Assembly: GCA_049699975.1 (NCBI GenBank)
Contig: JBNAWB010000121.1
Span: 1 to 10,982, forward strand
Length of the DNA stretch: 10,982 bases
Reading direction: 5' to 3'
Source of the DNA: CAZAGD01 sp049699975
GTDB taxonomy: Bacteria; Desulfobacterota; SM23-61
In this document: positions 1 to 5,773 of the stretch, in pieces
Layout: the number at the start of each line of letters is the position of its first letter
How positions within the stretch are numbered: the stretch's first letter is position 1
Position numbers and translations under genes: made by a program
Notes under the pieces: model-generated
Told to the model about the DNA's origin: nothing
Seen by the model: the letters and a program-made list of their open reading frames with translations, nothing else
Databases searched by the model: none

Positions 1-30
1 GGAGATTTTATAATAACTTTAATCCTGAAA

Positions 31-50
31 ATCTGCGTTCATCTGCGTTC
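31..50. repeat. Tandem 10-bp direct repeat (ATCTGCGTTC x2)
   Basis: Two perfect back-to-back copies of ATCTGCGTTC occupy 31-40 and 41-50. A related degenerate pair, TCTGCGT repeated 10 bp apart, lies at 161-177. Tandem ATCTGCG-type units are familiar from memory as dispersed intergenic repeats in several environmental bacterial lineages, but that was not checked here. Two units are too few and too short for a CRISPR. Confidence 0.6.
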
Positions 51-64
51 TATAAGTTCCCCGT

Positions 65-120
65 CCCCTCTTTAGAAAAGAGGGGAGTTTATTATCCCTT
101 TTCTAAAGGGAGGGGAGGAG
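65..120. repeat. Paired palindromic intergenic repeat
   Basis: CCCCTCTTT (65-73) and AAAGAGGGG (77-85) form a perfect 9-bp stem with a 3-nt loop. A second hairpin, CCCTTT (96-101) with AAAGGG (105-110), follows. The two halves are also inverted copies of each other (CTTTAGAAAAG against CTTTTCTAAAG), so the whole block could fold as one long imperfect cruciform. This resembles the CCCTTT-AAAGGG palindromic repeats scattered between genes in many Gram-negative genomes. The first hairpin could also serve as a terminator for a gene lying left of the window, although no clean T-run follows it. Confidence 0.6.
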
Positions 121-160
121 GGATTATTTGGATATTTTTTGAAAATTTAATCTTGTATTT

Positions 161-177
161 TCTGCGTAGATCTGCGT
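161..177. repeat. Degenerate TCTGCGT direct repeat pair
   Basis: TCTGCGT occurs at 161-167 and again at 171-177. Its core matches the tandem unit at 31-50, so the same repeat family brackets the palindromic block between them. The AGATCTGC at 168-175 recurs inside the palindrome at 189-202. Confidence 0.5.
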
Positions 178-188
178 CCTAAATATTA

Positions 189-202
189 TTGCAGATCTGC
201 AA
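189..202. promoter_or_regulatory. Perfect 14-bp palindrome upstream of the operon promoter
   Basis: TTGCAGATCTGCAA reads the same on both strands and lies about 10 bp upstream of the TTGACA box at 212-217, where an activator or second operator often sits. It shares AGATCTGC with the repeat unit at 168-175, so it may instead be another decayed repeat copy. No specific regulator can be assigned. Confidence 0.35.
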
Positions 203-211
203 AAATTTTCC

Positions 212-240
212 TTGACAGCGTTTCCGTATTGTGCATAAAT
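212..240 (+). promoter_or_regulatory. Candidate sigma70-type promoter of the regulator-transporter operon
   Basis: A perfect -35 box, TTGACA, lies at 212-217. The best -10 candidate is CATAAA at 234-239, a 4/6 match to TATAAT at 16-bp spacing, so it is the weak half. Transcription would begin near 245-250, inside the inverted repeat at 240-258 and about 50 nt before the regulator start codon. No better pair is visible in the first 295 bases. Confidence 0.5.
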
Positions 241-258
241 GTTTCCCAATGGGAAACA
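240..258. promoter_or_regulatory. Probable operator: TGTTTCCC-AAT-GGGAAACA inverted repeat
   Basis: This is a perfect inverted repeat with 8-bp arms around a 3-nt centre, placed just downstream of the candidate -10 and over the predicted transcription start. A partial half-site, GTTTCC, also occurs at 220-225 in the promoter spacer. XRE-family proteins bind such short dyads as dimers, and the adjacent gene encodes one, so autoregulation by blocking initiation is the simplest reading. The binding itself is inferred. Confidence 0.55.
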
Positions 259-295
259 AGATTTTGTCCAGAATTAAGAAAGGCGATGGAAAAAA

Positions 296-859
296 ATGAT
301 TCGGGAATCCGAGCTGGGGAAAAGAATCCAAAAATTCAGAACCAATAAAGGATTTACTTTAGAAGAGTTAGCCCAAAAAGCCGGCCTTACCCGCGGCTAC
401 CTTTCTAAAATTGAAAGATCGAAAAAGGCTCCGCCAGTTTCTACACTCATCAGTATCGCCAAAGCATTAAAAATTTCTATTTCGGAGATTTTTGGCGAGG
501 TAGAAGAAAATAATGTGCGCATTTCCTTAGTTAAAAAAAATGAAAGAAAGGTTATAGCCCGTGACGGCACAATTTTTGGCTACGCCTACCAAACTTTAGC
601 CCATCACTTTCGCAATAAACATATGGATCCATATATTTTGACGCTGCCGGTAAAACCGAAACAAAATACCATCTTCCAACACAATGGGGAAGAAATGTTA
701 TTCGTTTTGGAAGGAGTGATGAAATTTTTTTATGGCGACCAAGTACTTATCGCCGAAGAAGGGGACTGTCTATATTTTGATGGCTCTATTCCCCACTATG
801 GAATTTGCCATGGGGATAAAGAAGTGAAATGTTTAATGATTATTTACACTCCGGAATAG
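296..859 (+). CDS. XRE-family transcriptional regulator with C-terminal cupin sensor domain
   Basis: The 187-residue protein has two domains. Residues about 6-65 form a lambda-repressor-type helix-turn-helix (LGKRIQKFR, then TLEELAQKAGLTRGYLSKIE). Residues about 112-187 form a small cupin barrel. The cupin motifs are reduced: H129 and E133 in motif 1, with glycine where the second histidine often sits, and H167 in motif 2, leaving three plausible metal or ligand contacts. This architecture, shared with regulators such as PuuR, normally couples small-molecule sensing to local repression. The gene heads the transporter cluster, with 53 nt before livH, so it probably controls that operon and itself through the dyad at 240-258. 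The start is preceded by a weak AAAGGCG ribosome site at 279-285, which may keep regulator levels low. The effector is unknown but is likely the transported solute or a product of it. Confidence 0.9.
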   Translation: MIRESELGKRIQKFRTNKGFTLEELAQKAGLTRGYLSKIERSKKAPPVSTLISIAKALKISISEIFGEVEENNVRISLVKKNERKVIARDGTIFGYAYQTLAHHFRNKHMDPYILTLPVKPKQNTIFQHNGEEMLFVLEGVMKFFYGDQVLIAEEGDCLYFDGSIPHYGICHGDKEVKCLMIIYTPE

Positions 860-897
860 ATTGGATATTATCCTGAAGAGAAAAATTTTCCATTTTG

Positions 898-904
898 AAA
901 AGGA
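898..904 (+). promoter_or_regulatory. Ribosome binding site of livH
   Basis: AAAGGAG lies 8 nt before the ATG at 913. It is stronger than the site in front of the regulator gene, consistent with higher transporter output from a shared transcript. Confidence 0.6.
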
Positions 905-912
905 GTAGTTAA

Positions 913-1785
913 ATGGAATCCCTTTTAAACACCTTTATTATTCAAGCATTGCATGGAATCGTCTATGGCTGTTTACTTTTTTTGGTTTCCGCTGGCCTAA
1001 CTTTAGTGTTTGGGATGATGAATGTTCTGAACATTGCCCACGTCTCCTTCTATATGCTCGGGGCATATTTTTCCTATCAGATGCTAAAAATGGTGGGGAA
1101 TTTTTGGATAGGTTTGGTTGTTTGCCCTATCCTGGTTGGCCTTCTGGGAATCTTAATGGAGCGTTTACTCCTGCGGAGGGTTCACGCTGCTGGCCATGTG
1201 CAGGAATTCGTAATCACTTTCGGCATTCTTTTCGTCATCAACGAGTTGGTGAAATGGATTTGGGGAACGGCGCCTTTACGTGTTCCGATCCCACCCATCC
1301 TTTCTGGCTCTGTCACGATCTTAGGCAATGTCTACCCGGCTTACCGTTTTTTCATTCTTTTCTTTTCGATCCTCATCTTAGGTTTTTTATTCTATATTTT
1401 GATGAAGACTCGCCTGGGGATTACAGTGCGGGCGGCGGTTGCTGATCGGGATATGGTCAGCGCCCTGGGTACTAACACCCATAAAGTTTTCATGCTGGTC
1501 ATGGGCATCGGCACTTGGCTGGCCGGACTGGCCGGGGTCATTGCTGGACCTTTTATTAGTACTTACCCGGGTATGGCCTTAGAGATTTTAACGGATTGTT
1601 TCATCGTCACAGTTACTGGCGGGCTGGGAAGTTTGCTGGGAGCGGTTGTGGCTTCATTCCTTATCGGACAACTTTCGTCTTTTGGCATCCTTTTCATTCC
1701 TCGTTTGGCTATTGTTTTCGCTTTTCTACTCATGGCCGTAATCTTGATCATCAAGCCTTCGGGACTTTTTGGGGAGAAAGCATAG
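913..1785 (+). CDS. livH: LIV-type ABC transporter permease, LivH family
   Basis: This 290-residue, strongly hydrophobic protein is predicted to span the inner membrane about eight times. It carries the family hallmark GLTLVFGMMNVLNIAHVSFYMLGAY near residues 28-52, the cytoplasmic loop TRLGITVRAAVADRDMVSALG at about 166-186 (the likely ATPase-coupling region), and the C-terminal GGLGSLLGAVVASFLIG and IKPSGLFGEKA segments. With LivM it should form the translocation pore for solutes delivered by a periplasmic binding protein. It follows the XRE/cupin gene closely and precedes livM by 10 nt, so the genes are probably co-transcribed. Its length and motifs are normal for the family. The symbol marks family membership only: homologous permeases also carry urea, amides and aromatic acids. 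Confidence 0.93.
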   Translation: MESLLNTFIIQALHGIVYGCLLFLVSAGLTLVFGMMNVLNIAHVSFYMLGAYFSYQMLKMVGNFWIGLVVCPILVGLLGILMERLLLRRVHAAGHVQEFVITFGILFVINELVKWIWGTAPLRVPIPPILSGSVTILGNVYPAYRFFILFFSILILGFLFYILMKTRLGITVRAAVADRDMVSALGTNTHKVFMLVMGIGTWLAGLAGVIAGPFISTYPGMALEILTDCFIVTVTGGLGSLLGAVVASFLIGQLSSFGILFIPRLAIVFAFLLMAVILIIKPSGLFGEKA

Positions 1786-1795
1786 AGGAGTCGTC

Positions 1796-2722
1796 ATGGG
1801 AAAGAAGAACTTTTACCTTTCAATTGCGATTGTTTCAGCCGCTTTAATCATCCTTTTTCCGTATGTTTTACCCAAATTTCAATTGCGTATGGTCACGGAA
1901 ATTATCATCTTGGCCCTTTTTGCCATGACCTGGAAAATGCTCTTCAATGAAGGAGGGATGTTTTCCTTTGGCCATGCCCTTTACTTTGGAGTGGGAGCAT
2001 ATGCCTCGGCTTTGGCATGGCTACACATAAAAGGCCTTTCTTTTATAAGCGGAGTTCTTCTGGGAGGGCTGGTAGCTGGACTCATGGGTTTCATCCTCGG
2101 GGCTTTTTTAGTAAGGTTGAGCGGAACTTATTTTGCCCTCTTGACCTTAGCTTTTAATCAGCTCGTTTGGGCAGTGGTCTGGAAATGGCGCGAAGTTACG
2201 GGCGGGGATGACGGACTTGGCAAATTCCCCAAGCCGGACTTCCTGGGGATTTCTATGAAAGATCCGGCAAATTTTTATTACCTTTCATTGGGTATAGTTG
2301 CGATCTGCTTTTTTATTTGTTGGCATTACACAAAAACTCCGCTGGGAAATGTACTCCGAAGTATAAAGTCCAATGAAGAGCGGGCTAAATTTATAGGTTT
2401 CAATGTATCCGCTTCTAAGCTCATTCTATTAACTATGTTGGGATTTTTTGCCGGAATATCGGGGGCCCTCTATGCCCAATTCCAGGAGTTCATTGCCACT
2501 AGCACTATTGATTTGGGTATGTCCACGAGTGTCCTCTTCATGGCTTTTATTGGGGGAACGGGATATTTCTGGGGTCCTTTGCTTGGGTCGGGAATTTTCG
2601 TGTATCTTTCTGAATATCTGAGTAGCTTCACGGATCGGTGGGAACTAATTTTTGGGATGATCTTTGTCGTCATCGTCATCCTTGCGCCTCAGGGCATTCT
2701 GGGAATCTTTAAAAAGAGATAA
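1796..2722 (+). CDS. livM: LIV-type ABC transporter permease, LivM family
   Basis: The 308-residue protein is the second membrane subunit. Visible hallmarks are GMFSFGHALYFGVGAYASAL, RLSGTYFALLTLAFNQLVW, the coupling loop LRSIKSNEERAKFIGFN, and a C-terminal FIGGTGYFWGPLLGS followed by APQGILGIF. I chose the ATG at 1796 (MGKKNFYLS) because GAGGAG at 1785-1790 sits 5 nt upstream. The earlier in-frame ATG at 1769 would overlap the end of livH and has no ribosome site. From the chosen start the protein opens directly into a membrane segment, as expected. It should pair with LivH as the pore and contact the LivG and LivF ATPases in the cytoplasm. The gene lies 10 nt after livH and 12 nt before livG. 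Confidence 0.93.
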   Translation: MGKKNFYLSIAIVSAALIILFPYVLPKFQLRMVTEIIILALFAMTWKMLFNEGGMFSFGHALYFGVGAYASALAWLHIKGLSFISGVLLGGLVAGLMGFILGAFLVRLSGTYFALLTLAFNQLVWAVVWKWREVTGGDDGLGKFPKPDFLGISMKDPANFYYLSLGIVAICFFICWHYTKTPLGNVLRSIKSNEERAKFIGFNVSASKLILLTMLGFFAGISGALYAQFQEFIATSTIDLGMSTSVLFMAFIGGTGYFWGPLLGSGIFVYLSEYLSSFTDRWELIFGMIFVVIVILAPQGILGIFKKR

Positions 2723-2734
2723 GGAGGACTGGGG

Positions 2735-3511
2735 ATGGCCGAAAGGGCCGATCGTCAAAGATATATTCTCGAATTGAAGGAAATCTATAAAGACTTTGAG
2801 GGCCTGGAGGTTCTCTTTGGTATCAATCTCGGGATACGAGAGGGTGAGCGCCATGCCATTATTGGACCCAATGGCGCTGGGAAGAGTACGCTATTTAATC
2901 TCATAACCGGCAAATACCGGCCCAGTCGGGGAAAAATTTTTTTTAAGGGTCAGGATATCACTGGAAAAAATCCTTTTTGGCTTAACCGCATGGGTATGGC
3001 GCGATCTTTCCAGATTACCAACATCTTTAGGACGATGACGGTCTTCGAAAACGTGCGCAACGCTGTTTTGTCTAAGAATAAGATTCGCTACAATCTATTC
3101 TCGCGCCTCTCGAAGATGAATGGGATTAATGAAGAAACAGAGCGAATTCTTAGCGAGATAGGCCTTCTGGAGAGAAAAAACGACATTGCCGGAGAACTCG
3201 ATCATGGGGCTCAAAGGGCCTTAGAGATCGGGTTAACAATCGCCACGAATCCAGAACTGATTCTCCTGGATGAACCTACGGCGGGAATGTCCATGGAAGA
3301 AACAAGGGAAGCGGTTAAACTCATTGAGCGAGTCACCGAGGGGAAAACGCTGATTATCGTGGAACATGACATGGACGTCGTCTTTAGCCTGGCTGATCGG
3401 ATATCCGTGCTCTATTATGGGAAGGTTTTAGCTTCAGGGCCACCGGAAGAGATTCGCAAGGATCAGCGGGTGAAAGATGCCTATTTGGGGGAAGAGAAGA
3501 AGGAGGAATAG
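2735..3511 (+). CDS. livG: LIV-type ABC transporter ATP-binding protein, LivG family
   Basis: This 258-residue cytoplasmic ATPase has Walker A GPNGAGKS at residues 44-51, a Q-loop glutamine at Q93 (RSFQITNIF), Walker B LILLDEP with D179 and catalytic E180, and the switch histidine H211 in VEHDMD. The insert GKNPFWLNRMGMARSFQITNIFRTMTVFENV is typical of LivG. The ABC signature is degenerate: LDHGAQR (about 155-161) replaces LSGGQ. LivG proteins commonly have variant signatures (LAYGxQR or LSHGxQR), so this is a family trait taken one step further rather than damage. The ribosome site AAGGAGG (2721-2727) overlaps the end of livM, and livF follows after 3 nt, implying translational coupling. It forms the nucleotide-binding pair with LivF. 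Confidence 0.94.
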   Translation: MAERADRQRYILELKEIYKDFEGLEVLFGINLGIREGERHAIIGPNGAGKSTLFNLITGKYRPSRGKIFFKGQDITGKNPFWLNRMGMARSFQITNIFRTMTVFENVRNAVLSKNKIRYNLFSRLSKMNGINEETERILSEIGLLERKNDIAGELDHGAQRALEIGLTIATNPELILLDEPTAGMSMEETREAVKLIERVTEGKTLIIVEHDMDVVFSLADRISVLYYGKVLASGPPEEIRKDQRVKDAYLGEEKKEE

Positions 3512-3514
3512 TCC

Positions 3515-4222
3515 ATGGTGCTGGAGATTAAAGATTTAAATACTTTTTACGAGCAAAGTCATATTCTCCAGGGTGTCTCCCTGGGAATTGATCACGGAGA
3601 AATCGTTTGCCTGCTGGGCCGGAATGGAGTTGGAAAAACCACTACCTTGAAATCCATCATTGGTTTTGTCAAACCAAAGTCGGGTCAAGTGCTTTTCAAA
3701 GGGCAAGAGATAACTGGTTTTCCTCCCCATGAAATCGCCAAATTGGGCGTGGGATTTGTTCCTGAAGATCGTCGGATATTTCCCACTTTAACAGTTAGAG
3801 AAAACCTAATCATGGGCATAAAGCCGGGGCAGAAAAGTAAAGAGGGAGGATGGACAATTGAAAAAGTCTATCAATACTTTCCGGCTTTGGAAGCGAGGGA
3901 CAAGCAGAAAGGGAGGCATTTATCGGGCGGGGAGCAGCAGATGTTGACCATTGCCAGGACTCTTATGGGGAACCCCGAAGTTCTATTGATTGACGAGCCC
4001 ACAGAAGGCCTGGCTCCTAAAATCGTAGAGACTGTGGAGGAGGTGATAAAGGAAATTCATCAGCATGGCATTCCCATCCTTTTAGTAGAACAGAATATGA
4101 GAGTTGCTTTACGCCTGGCTGAAAGGATCTATGTCATGGCCAAAGGGAAAGTCGTCTTTCAGGGAACGAGGCAAGAACTTAAGGAAGCCCAGGAAGTTCG
4201 ACAGAAATATTTGGAAGTTTGA
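3515..4222 (+). CDS. livF: LIV-type ABC transporter ATP-binding protein, LivF family
   Basis: This 235-residue ATPase is the partner of LivG. It has Walker A GRNGVGKT (35-42), a perfect signature LSGGEQQ (136-142), and Walker B LLIDEP with D160 and E161. The switch histidine is replaced by glutamine (Q193 in LVEQNM), which is the normal state in LivF proteins. Thus LivG here has the H-loop but a weak signature, while LivF has a strong signature but no H-loop, suggesting functionally unequal ATP sites. The start is set by AAGGAGG at about 3499-3505, inside the 3' end of livG. After livF the tight packing ends: 235 nt separate it from the first binding-protein gene. Confidence 0.94.
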   Translation: MVLEIKDLNTFYEQSHILQGVSLGIDHGEIVCLLGRNGVGKTTTLKSIIGFVKPKSGQVLFKGQEITGFPPHEIAKLGVGFVPEDRRIFPTLTVRENLIMGIKPGQKSKEGGWTIEKVYQYFPALEARDKQKGRHLSGGEQQMLTIARTLMGNPEVLLIDEPTEGLAPKIVETVEEVIKEIHQHGIPILLVEQNMRVALRLAERIYVMAKGKVVFQGTRQELKEAQEVRQKYLEV

Positions 4223-4457
4223 TAGGCGAGATTAAAAGAAAAGGCGGCCACATGGATGGCAGCATTGAGAAAGGAGGGGTAATCATGGAGTTAAACAAGA
4301 AATTTGGTTGACGATCTCCCTGAATGAAAGAGAGGAGAAGAGAAGATTCTAAGCAAATGAGAGCGGGCACCCACTTTTCATAAAGCAGCTGCCAATTAAG
4401 AGGAGTGGGGGGTAATTGACCGCCTGCTCAGATTACACTGTAAGGAGGGAAAGGAGT
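4223..4457 (+). other. livF-receptor intergenic region, purine-rich with repeated ribosome-site-like motifs
   Basis: This 235-nt gap breaks an otherwise tightly packed operon. It contains four GGAG-rich, Shine-Dalgarno-like stretches (about 4271-4279, 4331-4337, 4401-4412 and 4441-4456) and one mini-ORF with a good ribosome site. I see no convincing promoter: a TTGACG at 4308-4313 has no -10 partner. No terminator is seen, so the receptor genes are probably read through from upstream. Confidence 0.5.
4252..4311 (+). other. Mini-ORF (19 aa, or 8 aa from the inner ATG): leader peptide or gene remnant
   Basis: ATG at 4252 opens a 19-codon frame ending at TGA 4309-4311. An in-frame ATG at 4285 (MELNKKFG then stop) has an excellent ribosome site, AAAGGAGGGG, about 6 nt upstream. 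A ribosome site this good in front of only eight codons suggests either a translated leader or the surviving start of a gene that has been deleted or broken. The peptide is too short to assign a family. Existence of the frame is certain; function is not. Confidence 0.3.
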
Positions 4458-5681
4458 ATGATTCGCTTGATGAAAATAGCCGGATATCTTTTTTTAATAT
4501 TCCTTTTATCGATCTTTGGGCCTACTTCCATAAAAGCCCAAGATACAGTGAACATTGTGATGCTGGATCCCCTATCTGGGGCTTTCAAGGATATCGGCGA
4601 GCGCTCCGTTATGGGAGCACAGTTTGCGGTGGACGAGATCAATGCTGCTGGTGGTCTTCTGGGGAAAAAAATCAAATTATTACCGGAAGACAGCCAGCTT
4701 AAACCAGACGTTGCTGTTCGGAAGGCTACAAAAGCTATCCTGGAAGATAAAGCCAAATTTATCTTCCAGCTTAGTTCTACTGCTGTAGCACGGGCCCTGA
4801 TGGATGTGGCTGAGAAGAATAAAGTAATTTTTGTAACCTTTGGGGCAGAGTCAGATTTCCTAACCGGAAAAGATTTCAATCCCTATTTCTTCCGCACTTG
4901 TTTCACTACGGGGAACCGCTCCCGGGCATATGTGGAATTTTTTAAGACCAAACCATGGAGAAAGTTTTATCTCATCAATATGGACTATGCTTTTGGTCAT
5001 GCCGTCGCCGAGGATTTTAAACGAGTCGCTAAAAGCATTATGCCTGACCTGAAAATCGTTGGAGAAGATTATCATCCCTTAGCCACCAAGGATTTTGGCC
5101 CTTATATTACCAAGATCTTGGCCAGCGGGGCAGAGATTATTTATACCGGAAACTGGGGTACCGACATAGAAGTGCTAATGAAACAGGGAGCGCAGATGGG
5201 CGTTAAGGCTCGTTACGCCACCTATTTCTTGGATGACCACATTCAATTGCCCAACGTGGGAGAAGCCGCAATTGGCAGTTTTGTGATGAGCACCTACCTT
5301 CCTACCCTCGACACACCGAAAAATAAAGCCTTCTTGGAAAAGTGGCATAAGAAATACAAGGATACAAAACATCCTTGGCCTACATCAAATATTGGCTATG
5401 GATATAATGGAGCTATGTTCCTTTTCGAAGCCATCAAGAAGGCAAAATCATTCGAGGCAGAAGCCATCATCAAGACCTGGGAAGGAATGGAATACGACAG
5501 CCTTGTTGGGAAGCAGATCATGCGGGCCTGCGACCATCAAGTTTTGATGAACGGCCCCATAGGCGAAATCCAGGCTAAATCATCGCTTTTTCCTTTTCCC
5601 TTTGCCGGAACTCCAGTCATGATCCCTATGGAAAAGGTAGCAGTTCCTCCCCAGGAGACCGGAAATCCGCGGTGCAAATGA
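4458..5681 (+). CDS. Periplasmic substrate-binding protein of the LIV/LivK class, receptor 1
   Basis: The 407-residue protein is a secreted type I periplasmic binding protein of the LivK-like class. The start at 4458 follows AAAGGAG with 4 nt spacing and begins a classic signal peptide (basic MIRLMKIAGY, a hydrophobic run, likely cleavage after SIKA at residue 27). A TTG further upstream would add an unlikely hydrophilic 14-residue lead. The first lobe opens with DPLSGAFKDIG and EINAAGGLLGKKI. The hinge and second-lobe landmarks are MDYAFGHAVA, GEDYHPLATKDFGPY and TGNWGTDIEVLMKQ. The expected pocket segments read QLSSTAVA (104-111) and TFGAESD (127-133). Cysteines C358 (MRACDHQ) and C406 (NPRCK) may form a disulfide. 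It should deliver solute to the HMGF permease. At about 407 residues it is longer than E. coli LivK, as are many receptors for amides or organic acids. The ligand is unknown. Confidence 0.9.
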   Translation: MIRLMKIAGYLFLIFLLSIFGPTSIKAQDTVNIVMLDPLSGAFKDIGERSVMGAQFAVDEINAAGGLLGKKIKLLPEDSQLKPDVAVRKATKAILEDKAKFIFQLSSTAVARALMDVAEKNKVIFVTFGAESDFLTGKDFNPYFFRTCFTTGNRSRAYVEFFKTKPWRKFYLINMDYAFGHAVAEDFKRVAKSIMPDLKIVGEDYHPLATKDFGPYITKILASGAEIIYTGNWGTDIEVLMKQGAQMGVKARYATYFLDDHIQLPNVGEAAIGSFVMSTYLPTLDTPKNKAFLEKWHKKYKDTKHPWPTSNIGYGYNGAMFLFEAIKKAKSFEAEAIIKTWEGMEYDSLVGKQIMRACDHQVLMNGPIGEIQAKSSLFPFPFAGTPVMIPMEKVAVPPQETGNPRCK

Positions 5682-5703
5682 TTTAATGGGTGTTTTGTTT
5701 CTT

Positions 5704-5739
5704 CCTCCTGCTCCCCTCTCGGGAAGGGGAGAAAGGAGG
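5704..5739. repeat. Strong hairpin between the two receptor genes
   Basis: CCTCCT (5704-5709) pairs with AGGAGG (5734-5739), and CTCCCCT (5711-5717) pairs with AGGGGAG (5725-5731). This gives 13 base pairs with a small internal loop and a 7-nt apical loop. No T-run follows (TATAAAAAAC), so it is not an intrinsic terminator. It resembles a REP-type element and may stabilise or set a processing end on the upstream receptor mRNA, making receptor 1 and receptor 2 levels unequal. The 3' arm buries a ribosome-site-like AGGAGG. Confidence 0.65.
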
Positions 5740-5773
5740 TATAAAAAACTTTCCCGATAGCAAGGAGGTTGGC

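Noticed and set aside
31..177. CRISPR array
   Set aside because: Units are only 7-10 bp, adjacent or 10 bp apart, with no spacers of regular length and no cas genes.
1104..1445. 113-aa frame inside livH, plus other frames overlapping livH, livM and the receptor genes on either strand
   Set aside because: They lie entirely within well-supported genes, have no ribosome sites, and encode no recognisable motif.
1769..1795. Upstream ATG as the start of livM
   Set aside because: It would overlap livH and lacks a ribosome site. The ATG at 1796 has GAGGAG correctly spaced.
4370..4409. CCCACT/AGTGGG stem upstream of receptor 1 as a riboswitch or attenuator
   Set aside because: Only 6 bp closing a 28-nt loop, with no T-run or recognisable conserved RNA motif.
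4416..4457. TTG start adding 14 residues to receptor 1
   Set aside because: It adds a charged lead before the signal peptide. AAAGGAG directly precedes the ATG at 4458.
5704..5745. Intrinsic terminator between the receptor genes
   Set aside because: The hairpin is strong but no T-run follows on either reading.
5690..5773. GTG start adding 28 residues to receptor 2
   Set aside because: It would translate through the intercistronic hairpin and bury the signal peptide. AAGGAGG precedes the ATG at 5774.
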